A stretch of DNA of 64,000 nucleotides from Aeromicrobium sp. PE09-221 (lineage in GTDB: Bacteria > Actinomycetota > Actinomycetes > Propionibacteriales > Nocardioidaceae): NCBI RefSeq assembly GCF_002174305.1, contig NZ_MIJB01000032.1, positions 105,980-169,979 of the forward strand, written 5' to 3'. Position 1 is the stretch's first letter. Every line of letters begins with the position of its first letter. Below, piece after piece: positions 18,261-27,002 of this stretch. The position numbers were made by a program, and so were the translations under genes. The notes below the pieces were generated by a model that was not told where the DNA came from, did no database searches, and worked only from the letters and a program-made list of their open reading frames with translations.

Positions 18261-19927
18261 TCCCCGATCAGTTGCGAGCCCGTCTCGACCGGGACTTCCG
18301 CCGGGTCGTCATCTCCCCGCGGGCCATCGTGCACTGGCAGTTCCTCTTCGTCCTCACTGTCGCATTGCCGTTCTTCGCCACGATCGCGGTCCGACCGGAT
18401 TTCACCCAATCCACGACATTGCTGATTGGCGTGCTGATCATCATCGGCGCGACGACGGTGGCGGGACTCTTCCCCTGGCAGGAGACCAACAGCCCGTGGG
18501 CCCTGCTGATCGCGATCATTGACGTGCCGGGCGTGCTGCTGCTCTACATCCCGACCCCCGGTGCGGGCTTCTCCATGCTGGTGGTCCTCCCCGTGGTGTG
18601 GGTCGCCATCGCCTTCGGCGGCCTGGTGGCGACCCTCATGGTCGCCGCGTCCATCGTCGCCCTCTGGACTGCCTGGTGGGCACAGGCGCAGGTGGCCGAG
18701 ACTCAGCTGATCGGTGGCATCCCGGCCACCGCAGCGGTGACCTCGCTGATCGTGCTCAGCGCTGTGGCGGCCTACCAGACCAATCGCGTCGCCTCCGCCC
18801 GCCGTGGGCTGTTGCACCGCCAGTCCGATGCCTTCTCCCGCGCACTCGAACGCGCAAGCCTGCAGGAGCGCTTCACCTCATCGGTGCTCGACACCCTGGA
18901 CCTCGCGGTGTTCTCCTTCGACGCCGACGGAGGACTTCGCACAGCCAATCGCAGCGCCTGGCTGCTGCTCCGTCACTTAGGAGGGACACGCTTCGAGGCT
19001 GCTCTCTCGGACTACGAGATCGACTACGGCTCCCCGATCTTCGCACCGGACAGTCCCATCGGTCGCGCCTTGCAGGGCGAGCAGGTCGACGGCGAGACCA
19101 GCTGGGTCGGCGGTGCGCAGCCGATGGCGATCGAGTGGACAAGCCAGTTCCTCCGCGGTGACGACGGCTCGACCGAGAACGTCATCGTGCTCGCCCGCGA
19201 TGTCACCAGCCAGCTGCGCGCCCAAGCCGACCGCGACGAGCTCATCACCTCGGTCAGCCACGAGTTCCGCACACCGCTGACCTCCATCCTGGGATACCTC
19301 GAGCTCGCCCTCGACGAGCCCGATGTTCCCGCCGTCCCACGCGAGATGGTCGAGGTCGCCCTCAAGAACACCGAGCGCCTCCTGACCCTCTCGAATGACT
19401 TCCTCGCCGCCCGCTCCCCCTCGGGCAAGTCCGGGATGGCGCTGACGATGGAGCCATGCCGTCCCTCGGCCATCGTTGAGGACGCGGTCACCGCCGTCCG
19501 TCCCCAGGCCATCGCGCGAGCCATCGCCATCGTCGTTGGCCCGCTACCCGATATCGTCCTGGACGCCGACCCGCTGCGCATCCGTCAGGTCATCGACAAT
19601 GTGCTGACCAATGCCGTCAAGTACAACGTGGAAGGCGGGCGGATCTTCGTCGACGCGGACGTCACCGAGACCGGTCACTACGCACTGACGATCCGCGACA
19701 CCGGACGCGGTATGAGCACCCACGACGCCGAACGGGTCTTCGACCGCGGCTACCGGTCCGCGGCGGCACGCGATTCCGCCGTGGGCGGGTCGGGACTCGG
19801 GCTGGACATCAGCCGCCAGATCATCGAGTCCCATACCGGCATGATGACCTTGAGCAGCATGCCCGGCGAGGGGACGACCGTATCGATCGTCCTCCCCGCG
19901 GGCGCCCCCGATGGGAGACACACATGA
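18257..19927 (+). CDS. Second membrane sensor histidine kinase (paralogue of the first)
   Basis: A 556-residue kinase with the same build as its neighbour. About six N-terminal helices run from residue 25 to 180 (FLFVLTVALPFFATIAV, LLIGVLIIIGATTVAGLF, MLVVLPVVWVAIAFGGLVA). A PAS-like part follows at about 210-320 (SSVLDTLDLAVFSFDADGGL). HisKA SVSHEFRTPLTSILGYLELAL has H335, and HATPase has N box DNVLTNAVKYNVEGG, G1 DTGRGMS and G2 GGSGLGLDISRQIIESH. I chose the ATG at 18257, which overlaps the preceding stop (ATGA). The shared design suggests tandem duplication followed by divergence. Confidence 0.93.
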   Translation: MIPDQLRARLDRDFRRVVISPRAIVHWQFLFVLTVALPFFATIAVRPDFTQSTTLLIGVLIIIGATTVAGLFPWQETNSPWALLIAIIDVPGVLLLYIPTPGAGFSMLVVLPVVWVAIAFGGLVATLMVAASIVALWTAWWAQAQVAETQLIGGIPATAAVTSLIVLSAVAAYQTNRVASARRGLLHRQSDAFSRALERASLQERFTSSVLDTLDLAVFSFDADGGLRTANRSAWLLLRHLGGTRFEAALSDYEIDYGSPIFAPDSPIGRALQGEQVDGETSWVGGAQPMAIEWTSQFLRGDDGSTENVIVLARDVTSQLRAQADRDELITSVSHEFRTPLTSILGYLELALDEPDVPAVPREMVEVALKNTERLLTLSNDFLAARSPSGKSGMALTMEPCRPSAIVEDAVTAVRPQAIARAIAIVVGPLPDIVLDADPLRIRQVIDNVLTNAVKYNVEGGRIFVDADVTETGHYALTIRDTGRGMSTHDAERVFDRGYRSAAARDSAVGGSGLGLDISRQIIESHTGMMTLSSMPGEGTTVSIVLPAGAPDGRHT

Positions 19928-21063
19928 CCCAGTACCATGCCGTCGCCGTGGGAGCACTCATCGTGGGTGCCACCGTCACCGTCGTCTTCATCCTCTCGGT
20001 GGTCCTCCTGCACGCCACGCGCGCGGCCCGGATCCTGGCCGTCGCCCAGTTCGTGTTCAGCGCGAGCATGGTCGTCTACGTCTCGTGGACCAGCGAGGAC
20101 CTGCCCAGCAGGTTCGCCGAAGCGGCGGCGATCGGCGGAGCAGCCGCCGCCATGACGCTGCTGTGGTCCGGTATCCGGCTCTTCCACGACCGCTCTCCCC
20201 GACTCGAGATGGGCGCGGGGGCGGCACTGCTGGTGGTCGCTGCCACCGTCCTCGAAGGTCACGTGGGCGGTGCCCTCGCCGTCACCGCCGGTGCTCTCGT
20301 CACGATCACGGCGGCGATCTTGATGATCTATGAGCTGCAGATCGGCTCATGGGCGCAGCATCCGGTGACGCGCATCCTCCAGGGCTACCTCGCCTCGTGT
20401 GTCCCGTCGGCCCTCTGGTGGACGATCACCGCCTGGCAGGGCACGGCACGCATCGAGTCGGCCCTCGTCGGCTTCACCGTGGTGCAGACAGTGGCGGCGA
20501 TCGTGCTCATCCAGCTGCTGCGCCAACACGGCACGGCCGAGGGCTTCACGATCTCCGAGTCCGAGAACCCGCTCGCGGATCTGGACGTGCTGTCGCCTCA
20601 GTCCTTCCGCTTCGCGGCCCAGGGACGCTTGAACCGCCTGACCCTCGTCGGGGGCCATGCCTGTTTCCTGCTGGTCAGCATCGAGGACCTCCGCGCACTC
20701 AACTCCGCCTTCGGACGGTCGCTCGGCGACGATGCCGTCCGCAAGCTCGCCGAGACCGTCCGCGCCCACGTCCCGCCATGGGCTCCCATCGGGCACCTGA
20801 GCGCCGGCAACTTCGCCGTGCTCGCTCCGGCGACCTCACCGCAGAGCGCCCACGCGATCGTCAGCGAGATCGAGGACTCCCTGCTCACCTCCCGTACCGC
20901 GACTGTCATGGGCGTGCGCATCGGCGCCGTCTACGGGGTCGCCGACACCTTCTCGGTGACCCCGGAGTACGGAGCACTGCTCGAACAGGCGATCACCTCG
21001 ATGGCCGCCACCGCCGCCGAGCTGAAGTCCACTCTCCTTGAGCAGAGATTAGGCAAATCCTGA
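19924..21063 (+). CDS. Membrane protein with degenerate GGDEF domain
   Basis: A 379-residue protein. Residues 1-195 contain about six or seven hydrophobic helices (VGALIVGATVTVVFILSVVLL through ALVGFTVVQTVAAIVLIQLL). The C-terminal 170 residues have the GGDEF fold outline: LVSIEDLRALNSAFGRSLGDDAVRKLAETVRAHV matches the nucleotide-site helix region. The signature loop GG(D/E)EF is instead LSAGNFAVL, so diguanylate cyclase activity is unlikely. It may bind a nucleotide or partner instead. Its ATG overlaps the second kinase stop (ATGA), and a GT2 synthase-like gene follows 46 bases later. Confidence 0.8.
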   Translation: MTQYHAVAVGALIVGATVTVVFILSVVLLHATRAARILAVAQFVFSASMVVYVSWTSEDLPSRFAEAAAIGGAAAAMTLLWSGIRLFHDRSPRLEMGAGAALLVVAATVLEGHVGGALAVTAGALVTITAAILMIYELQIGSWAQHPVTRILQGYLASCVPSALWWTITAWQGTARIESALVGFTVVQTVAAIVLIQLLRQHGTAEGFTISESENPLADLDVLSPQSFRFAAQGRLNRLTLVGGHACFLLVSIEDLRALNSAFGRSLGDDAVRKLAETVRAHVPPWAPIGHLSAGNFAVLAPATSPQSAHAIVSEIEDSLLTSRTATVMGVRIGAVYGVADTFSVTPEYGALLEQAITSMAATAAELKSTLLEQRLGKS

Positions 21064-21109
21064 GGCGGCTCAGCAGCTGGACTTGAGCGGACCGCGCCAT
21101 GCTCAGGCC

Positions 21110-22543
21110 ATGGAGTTCAACACCCCTTATATGGGAACGGATGTGCCCACTCTCACCGGCGCGGTCACCGTCCCCGACGATCCTCGCGGCCTGGTCTCCG
21201 ACCGGGCGACGGTGGGCTGTGTGATCCCCGCCTACAACGAGGGGGAGAGCATCGCCGCGGTGCTCGACGCGCTCTTGACACAGACCCGGCCGCCCGATGT
21301 CATCCATGTGGTCGTCAACAACACGACCGACGACACCGTCGAGGTCGCCAGCCACTACGCGGGTATCCACGCGCGAATGACCGCCGAGGGAGAGCAGATC
21401 ATCGAGATCTTCGTCCACGACATCGGCGAGAACAAGGATAAGAAGGTCGGCGCGCTCAACTACGGCTTCTTCCTCGTCGAGGGCTATGACTACCTGCTGG
21501 GCGTCGATGGCGACACCACGCCTGAGCCCACTGCCACCGCCGAGCTGCTGGCCGAGATCGAGAGCGACGGCCGCATCGGCGGCATCTCCGCGATCTACTC
21601 GATCGATGACACTGCGCTGAGCGCCCCGATGGAGAAGTTCCTCGTCGCCGGACAACGGGCTCAGTTCGCGGCGTTCAACATGCAGAGCCTTCTTCGCGGC
21701 CGCAATATCGCGGTGTTGGGCGGGCAGTTCTCGATCTTCTCAATTCAAGCGCTGCGCGATGTGATGCGCGAATCCCATCAGGACACACCGTGGGTGAAGG
21801 ACAGCGAGGTCGAGGACTCGCTGTTGTCGCTGCAGATCAAGAGCGCCGGCTATCTCACGAAGATCAGCGCCACCGCGCGCGCACATGTTGGCGGCATGCC
21901 GAACCTTCGCGCCCTGGACGGCCAACAGGTCAAGTGGAACTACGGGGCGATCGAGCTGATGTGGCCCGGGCAACGCGGCGACACGAAGGGGCAGCCGTTC
22001 CATCCCAACCTTCGGATTCGCTGGTTCGAACTCGTGTCGATGCTGCTCAACATCCTGACGCGCGCCATGTTCATCACCCTCGCCTTGTGCTCGATTTCTA
22101 TCGGAGCCTTCGTCTTCCAGTGGTGGTGGCTTCTGCCGCCGGCCGTCGCGACCATCCTCAACTACCGTGTCGCGCGGTCGATGAAATATCGCAACCGACG
22201 AGACACCTTGTTCGCGTTATTGATCATTCCGGCCGAGGCCTATATGTGGGTGCGCGTCGGTCACTTCGTTCGAGCGTGGGCCAAGTTCTTCACCAATGCG
22301 CAGACCGATAACTGGGCAGCACAGGCACGAGCGGAGCGCGGCGCGGGCCACGGGCACCTTTATCCGTATGCCGTGGCGCTCATCCTTCTGGCAGCCACTT
22401 TCGCGGCGTGGACACAACTGTCGCTGGGACTGCAGTCGGATATCCTTGCCTACGCGTGGCCGGTGCTCGGCATCATCACGATCGCCCAGACCGCATGGAT
22501 GGGTATGAAAGCGCTCCGCAACTACCGCGGCTTCACCGTCTGA
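21110..22543 (+). CDS. Membrane GT2 glycosyltransferase (polysaccharide synthase-like)
   Basis: About 477 residues. The cytoplasmic GT-A domain has CVIPAYNEGESIAAVLDALL, NNTTDDTVEVA, the DxD site LLGVDGDTTPEP near residue 140, and WVKDSEVEDSLLSL with the catalytic ED. The product-binding Q(Q/R)xRW motif is present as QQVKWNYG, a conservative variant. Then come two hydrophobic helices (about 315-360), an amphipathic interval and a further pair at the C-terminus. This layout resembles processive synthases of the cellulose/poly-GlcNAc/hyaluronan group but has fewer C-terminal helices. I chose ATG 21110; a TTG at 21083 is possible. Confidence 0.85.
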   Translation: MEFNTPYMGTDVPTLTGAVTVPDDPRGLVSDRATVGCVIPAYNEGESIAAVLDALLTQTRPPDVIHVVVNNTTDDTVEVASHYAGIHARMTAEGEQIIEIFVHDIGENKDKKVGALNYGFFLVEGYDYLLGVDGDTTPEPTATAELLAEIESDGRIGGISAIYSIDDTALSAPMEKFLVAGQRAQFAAFNMQSLLRGRNIAVLGGQFSIFSIQALRDVMRESHQDTPWVKDSEVEDSLLSLQIKSAGYLTKISATARAHVGGMPNLRALDGQQVKWNYGAIELMWPGQRGDTKGQPFHPNLRIRWFELVSMLLNILTRAMFITLALCSISIGAFVFQWWWLLPPAVATILNYRVARSMKYRNRRDTLFALLIIPAEAYMWVRVGHFVRAWAKFFTNAQTDNWAAQARAERGAGHGHLYPYAVALILLAATFAAWTQLSLGLQSDILAYAWPVLGIITIAQTAWMGMKALRNYRGFTV

Positions 22544-22566
22544 TCCGCCACCAGCCGTACAGGACA

Positions 22567-23283
22567 ATGATGACTACCTTGATTCACCGCTTGACGCTCG
22601 CCAGCTGTTCGTTCGCCGTCCTCGTCGCTCTCTCGGGCTGCGGGATCTTTCCCGATGACGAGGACAAGACGTCCCCGACCCCCGCGGCCAGCGCCTCGGC
22701 GTCCCAGCAGGTCTTCGATTCAGAGTTCACGCACGACGGCACCTTCCAATCGCACAACACGACGAGCGATGTCGACTACGTCTTCACCATCTGGCCGACC
22801 AAGTCCACCCCACGTACCAATGACTGGTTCCCGCTCGGGGACAAGAACTTCTCGTTCACCTTCCAGGCCTACGACATGAGCCGCGACTTCCGCGACCCGT
22901 TCTCGTCCAAGCGGCAGACCTTCCTGCAGCACATCAAGGTCACCTCGACGATCACGAGTGAGTCGGGCAACGTGACCGATGGCCCCTATACCCTCGACGC
23001 CAGCGCTCCCTCGATCACCTTCGATCCCGAACCGGTCACCAACCAGTGGGGCATGCAGGTGACATCGCCCAAGGGCTCCTTCGAGCTGCGCAATCAGACG
23101 ATCGGCGATCTACCCGAGGACACGGTCGGGATCACCCTCCGCTTCGAAGCGACGGTGTGGACGGAGAACACCGCCGGCAAGCCCGACGTGACCCCGCAGG
23201 TGATCACCCAGGAGGTGCCGATCGCGATCTTCGCCTCCGACACCCCGACCGAACAGCAGGAGATCGCCGAGAACGCGAACTGA
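22567..23283 (+). CDS. Lipoprotein of unknown function
   Basis: A 238-residue predicted lipoprotein directly after the GT2 gene (23-base gap). The signal peptide MMTTLIHRLTLASCSFAVLVALSGC has the lipobox LSGC. A Thr/Pro/Ala/Ser spacer follows, then a beta-rich domain with repeated aromatic strands (DYVFTIWPTKSTPRTNDWFP, NFSFTFQAYDM, QTFLQHIKVTSTI). I do not recognise a family. Position suggests an extracytoplasmic part of the polysaccharide module, perhaps polymer binding. Starts at ATG 22567, chosen for the signal peptide. Confidence 0.7.
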   Translation: MMTTLIHRLTLASCSFAVLVALSGCGIFPDDEDKTSPTPAASASASQQVFDSEFTHDGTFQSHNTTSDVDYVFTIWPTKSTPRTNDWFPLGDKNFSFTFQAYDMSRDFRDPFSSKRQTFLQHIKVTSTITSESGNVTDGPYTLDASAPSITFDPEPVTNQWGMQVTSPKGSFELRNQTIGDLPEDTVGITLRFEATVWTENTAGKPDVTPQVITQEVPIAIFASDTPTEQQEIAENAN

Positions 23284-23330
23284 GATCGCGTGTCCGGCGG
23301 ACCCGGCCAGTGATCGAGGGAAATCCCGCG

Positions 23331-23444
23331 GCGGTGATCTACGCAACCCTCACGCACCGCAGCGGTGGTCTGGACACCTCTCAACGGCCTTGAGAGGTGC
23401 GTAAGCCACCGCCCGATGAAATTGAGGGGTGTGTGAGCCACCGC
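23331..23444. repeat. Cluster of four 23-bp repeat units, convergent intergenic space
   Basis: Units that read GCGGTGG...ACGCACCTCTCAA lie at 23331-23353 (degenerate) and 23362-23384, and in the opposite sense (TTGAGAGGTGCGTAAGCCAC plus CGC) at 23390-23412 and 23422-23444. The middle pair makes a hairpin with ACCTCTCAA/TTGAGAGGT stem. The same unit recurs three times at 40129-40210. It lies between the stops of the lipoprotein and response-regulator genes. Confidence 0.85.
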
Positions 23445-23456
23445 CCGGTGAGGGGA

Positions 23457-24407
23457 TCAGTCGGCGGCCATCCGGTAGCCGACACCGCGCACCGTCTCGA
23501 TCCAGCGCGGGGTGGCACTGGAATCGCCGATCTTGCGGCGCAGATTGGCCATGTGCACCTCGATGGCGCGCTTGTCGGCCTCGTTGACGAAGTACGAGGT
23601 CACATAGTCCTGTCCCCGCAGGGCCAGCACGAGGTCCGCCTTGCTGCGCACCCGGCGTCCCGAGGACAGCAGGATGTACAACAGGTCGAACTCGGTGCGG
23701 GTGAGGTCGATCCCTCGTCCCTCGACGGTCACGATCCTGGTCTCGGGATCCAAGGTGAGCCCGCGAACCTGGAGTGCTCCGTGCATGCCGGATTCCGTCC
23801 CCGCACCCGCCTGCGGACTCGTGGCGGCGATATTGCGCGCCGAGACCGGGGCGGACGCCGCCGAGCCCACAGCCGGCTCTGCTCCTTGGGGCTCAGGCGC
23901 CGGGCGTGCGGGGTCCGCGCGGTGATGCGGCGGCGCGGCGGGAGAGGTGTACGTCGGTGGCGTGCGATCCGGCGGCGAGGCGGCCGCAGGGGCGGAAGGC
24001 TCCACGGCTGGGCCCGCGACACCCGCGCGCTGGCGGGGACGGCGTAACACCGCCTCGATCCGCGCGCGCAGCTCACGCGGACGGAATGGCTTGACGAGAT
24101 AGTCGTCCGCCCCGGCCTCCAGCCCCTGGACGACGTCGATCTCATCGCCCAACCCGGTGAGCATGATGATGTACGTCGAGCTGAACTCGCGCAGACGCTT
24201 GGCGGTGGCGAAGCCGTCCATGCCGGGCATCGTCACGTCGAGGGTCGTGATGAGAGGGTCGTACTGTCTTACGAGCTCGATACCGTCCGCTCCGTTGGAG
24301 GCGCTGAGCGGCTCGAAGCCGCTGCTCTCCAGCACGGTCTTCAGCAGATGGCGGATGTCGGGATCGTCCTCGATCACGACGACACGGCGCTGCTCCTGGC
24401 TCGACAT
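23457..24407 (-). CDS. OmpR-type response regulator with long Pro/Ala-rich linker
   Basis: A 316-residue DNA-binding response regulator. The receiver domain (residues 1-125) has VVVIEDD, phosphoacceptor D57 in ITTLDVTMPGMDGF, T in MLTGLG and K in DDYLVKPFRP. A linker of about 85 residues follows, rich in Pro, Ala and Arg and much longer than in typical family members. The winged-helix domain is at about 220-312 (GLTLDPETRIVTVEGRGIDLTRTEFDLLYILLS; RAIEVHMANLRRKIGD). It is convergent with the two-kinase operon and is the nearest candidate partner for both kinases. Confidence 0.93.
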   Translation of the reverse strand: MSSQEQRRVVVIEDDPDIRHLLKTVLESSGFEPLSASNGADGIELVRQYDPLITTLDVTMPGMDGFATAKRLREFSSTYIIMLTGLGDEIDVVQGLEAGADDYLVKPFRPRELRARIEAVLRRPRQRAGVAGPAVEPSAPAAASPPDRTPPTYTSPAAPPHHRADPARPAPEPQGAEPAVGSAASAPVSARNIAATSPQAGAGTESGMHGALQVRGLTLDPETRIVTVEGRGIDLTRTEFDLLYILLSSGRRVRSKADLVLALRGQDYVTSYFVNEADKRAIEVHMANLRRKIGDSSATPRWIETVRGVGYRMAAD

Positions 24408-24484
24408 GGGCTCACAGTATCAACGCGACGGAGTCAACCGGCCGGTTTCCGTCTCGGGACGCCGGAAGCACCGTCCACGCCGGC

Positions 24485-25489
24485 TCACCAGCCGGCCGCG
24501 CGGGCGAGCTCGGCGGCACGATCGTTCCACCAGGTCCCGGCGGGCGGTCCACCGCGGCAGGTGCCGTCGCTCTCGCCCGGGGGCTTGATCCAGAGTCGCG
24601 CGTCGAGACGGCCCTCCCCCGCTCCGGGGCGTTGGCCGAGCGCCCGCCCCGGCGGGTTGCACCATTCATCGGAGGCTCCAGCGCCGCTGCGCCCGGTATC
24701 CATCACATAGTGCACCCCGTCGTCGAGCAGGTCGGCCAGCCTCTCCGCATAGTCGATCTCATCGGCCTCGCCGTTATAGGCGGCGACATTGACCGAGAAG
24801 CCCCGCGCCTCGTCGATCCCGATCCGTCGCAACCGATCAGCCATCGTCTCCGCCGCCACCCAGTCCGAGTGCCCGGCATCGAGATAGGTCGTGACGTCCG
24901 AGCGGTCGAGGGCCGACCGGGCGTGGTCGAGGAGGTCGAATCGGGTGTCCGGATCGGGGCACTCGTCCACCATCGCGAGGGCATCGGGCTCGAGCACCGC
25001 AGCGACATGACCGGGTGCATGTCCGAGACCGCGCGACGCCCGCTCGACCCAGGTGCGATAGTCCCCCGGCTCAAGACCCCCGGCGGAGTGTCCCCCGGCG
25101 CAGTCGCGGCCGGTGATGCCGTAGAGCACGACGACCGCCACGGCATCCTCCTCCGCGGCGGCCTCCGCGATGGTGGCCGCGCGATGCTCGATGGCGTCGA
25201 GCCCGCTCACCTCAGGGGTCAGCCAGATCGCGGTGGGCACCTCGGCGACACGGCGCACGATCTCCGCATCGGGGCCCGTAGCCGAATCCGCCGCCGTGCG
25301 GGCGAGGGAGTCCGACGCACCGTACAGTCCGGTGTCGACGAAGGGGTTGTGGCGCTGCGCACCTGATCGGCCGAACCAGCCGCGCGGATCCACGTCGAAC
25401 ATGACCAGCGTCGCCAGGAAGGTCACGATGACGAGGATGCTCGTGATGGCGATCGTCCGTGGAGGGATGCTGAGATCTCGAACGCGCAC
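24485..25489 (-). CDS. GH6 family beta-1,4-glucanase/cellobiohydrolase-like, membrane anchored
   Basis: A 334-residue enzyme. GTG 25489 is chosen because GGAGGG sits six bases upstream; longer starts lack this. An N-terminal membrane helix (IAITSILVIVTFLATLVMFDV, about 10-30) exports or anchors it. GH6 signatures are clear: VVVLYGITGRDCAGGHSAGG, VLEPDALAM with the catalytic acid Asp, YLDAGHSDWV, GFSVNVAAYN, YVMDTGRSGAG, WCNPPGRALG and the closing WIKPPGESDGTC. Known members cut beta-1,4-glucans. Next to a GT2 synthase-like gene, trimming or release of a self-made glucan is more likely than food cellulose digestion, which is inference. Confidence 0.92.
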   Translation of the reverse strand: MRVRDLSIPPRTIAITSILVIVTFLATLVMFDVDPRGWFGRSGAQRHNPFVDTGLYGASDSLARTAADSATGPDAEIVRRVAEVPTAIWLTPEVSGLDAIEHRAATIAEAAAEEDAVAVVVLYGITGRDCAGGHSAGGLEPGDYRTWVERASRGLGHAPGHVAAVLEPDALAMVDECPDPDTRFDLLDHARSALDRSDVTTYLDAGHSDWVAAETMADRLRRIGIDEARGFSVNVAAYNGEADEIDYAERLADLLDDGVHYVMDTGRSGAGASDEWCNPPGRALGQRPGAGEGRLDARLWIKPPGESDGTCRGGPPAGTWWNDRAAELARAAGW

Positions 25490-25632
25490 GAGCCACCCTC
25501 CCACCACCGTCGGTCGACGGCGCCCGGTACGTCGTCCGTCTCATTATGCCGCGTGACCCCCTCCGGTGGACCACTCCACGCCACACCGTGGTTGACAGCT
25601 CACCGCCTGGGGTACGCGTGCGAGTGCAGCGG

Positions 25633-26022
25633 TCAGCGCAGAGTGGCGGGCAATCCGCGGCGCAGGACCAGATGCGTGACGACCACCATGACGGCCGTCG
25701 TCACGATCGCGACCAACCAGCCCGTGGTCCGCAGCGCCAGCACCCCGAAGACCGCCACGAAGAGCGAACCGGCGAGGGCGGCGATCGTCACCGCGACCTC
25801 GTCCTCGGGCTCGCGATCATGTGTATAGCCGAGCACCAGCAGCGCGATCACCGTCGTGAGGACACCGCCGACGAAACCGAAGAGCATGAGCACCCCGGCC
25901 GCGGTCACCACTGCCTCACGCGGGGCGTCGCGTCCAACCACCACCACGGCAAGGAGAGCGATCAACGCGAAGCAACCCCCAAGTGACACGGCGAGCCGCG
26001 CGGCCCCGGGACGCAGGGTCAC
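25633..26022 (-). CDS. Small four-helix membrane protein of unknown function
   Basis: A 129-residue integral membrane protein with about four hydrophobic helices: VSLGGCFALIALLAVVVVG, GVLMLFGFVGGVLTTVIALL, VAVTIAALAGSLFVAVFGVL and WLVAIVTTAVMVVVTHLVL. A charged loop (HDREPEDE) lies between helices 2 and 3. It starts at a GTG overlapping the prs stop (GTGA), so it is coupled to prs at the end of glmU-prs. No family recognised and no catalytic motif visible. Confidence 0.7.
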   Translation of the reverse strand: MTLRPGAARLAVSLGGCFALIALLAVVVVGRDAPREAVVTAAGVLMLFGFVGGVLTTVIALLVLGYTHDREPEDEVAVTIAALAGSLFVAVFGVLALRTTGWLVAIVTTAVMVVVTHLVLRRGLPATLR

Positions 26023-27002
26023 TCCTTGAAGAGGCTGGTGACCGAGCCGTCCTCGAATACGGCCGAGATCGCCTGGGCGAGCAGCGGAGCGATCGAGAGC
26101 ACCGTGAGCTTGTCGAACTGCATCTCCTCGGTGAGGGGCAGTGTATTGGTGACGATGACCTCGCGGGCACAGCAGTTCTTCAGTCGGTCGACCGCCGGGC
26201 CGGAGAACACGGCATGGGTCGCGGCGATGATGACATCCTCGGCACCGTCGGCCTTGAGCGCCTCAGCGGCCTGCACGATCGTGCCACCGGTGTCGATGAG
26301 GTCATCGACCAGGATGCACGTGCGACCGGCCACATCGCCCACGATGCGATTGGCCTTGGACTCGTTCGGACGGGAGATGTCGCGGGTCTTGTGGATGAAG
26401 GCCAGCGGCGCGCCACCCAATGAGTTCGCCCAGGACTCGGCTACCTTGATCCGGCCGGCATCGGGCGAGACCACCGCGAGCTGCTTGTCGCCGTACTTCT
26501 TCTTGACGTGGCGGGTCAGGATCGGCATGGCCAGCAGGTGATCCACCGGACCGTCGAAGAAGCCCTGAATCTGCGCGGTGTGGAGATCGACGGTCATGAG
26601 CCGGTCGGCGCCGGCCGAGAGGAACAGATCGGCCATCAGGCGCGCCGAGATCGGCTCGCGTCCGAGGTGCTTCTTGTCCTGACGGGCGTAGCCGTAGAAC
26701 GGGAGCACTACCGTGATGCGCTTCGCCGACGCCCGCTTGAGCGCGTCGATCATGATGAGCTGCTCCATGATCGCCTCATTGATGGGCGCGGAGTGGCTCT
26801 GGATCACGAAGGCATCGCATCCGCGCACCGACTTGTCGAAACGGACGTAGATCTCGCCATTGGCGAAGTCATAGGCCGTGGTCGGCACGAGCTCGGCCTC
26901 GAGGAGCTGGGCGACCTCCTGCGCGAGGGTCGGGTGCGCGCGACCCGAGAAGAGCATGAGGTTGCGGGTCGGTGTGCGCTCACTGAGGCTGCCGTTGGTC
27001 AC
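26019..27002 (-). CDS. prs: Ribose-phosphate pyrophosphokinase
   Basis: Makes PRPP from ribose 5-phosphate and ATP, feeding nucleotide, His and Trp synthesis. 327 residues from the GTG at 27002, which overlaps the glmU stop (GTGA); a longer frame to 27080 would intrude into glmU. Marks: MLFSGRAHPTLAQEVA, FANGEIYVRFDKSVRGCDAFVIQSH, ALKRASAKRITVVLPFYGYARQDKK, the divalent-metal site VDLHTAQIQGFF, and the PRPP loop ILVDDLIDTGGTIVQAAEAL. Operon order glmU-prs is standard. Confidence 0.97.
   Translation of the reverse strand: MTNGSLSERTPTRNLMLFSGRAHPTLAQEVAQLLEAELVPTTAYDFANGEIYVRFDKSVRGCDAFVIQSHSAPINEAIMEQLIMIDALKRASAKRITVVLPFYGYARQDKKHLGREPISARLMADLFLSAGADRLMTVDLHTAQIQGFFDGPVDHLLAMPILTRHVKKKYGDKQLAVVSPDAGRIKVAESWANSLGGAPLAFIHKTRDISRPNESKANRIVGDVAGRTCILVDDLIDTGGTIVQAAEALKADGAEDVIIAATHAVFSGPAVDRLKNCCAREVIVTNTLPLTEEMQFDKLTVLSIAPLLAQAISAVFEDGSVTSLFKE

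Noticed and set aside
19924..21063. Active diguanylate cyclase
   Set aside because: The GGDEF/GGEEF signature is replaced by SAGNF, so the active site is not intact.
23331..23444. CRISPR array
   Set aside because: Units are 23 bp but alternate in orientation, are only 5-10 bases apart, vary in sequence and have no spacers of constant length or cas genes.
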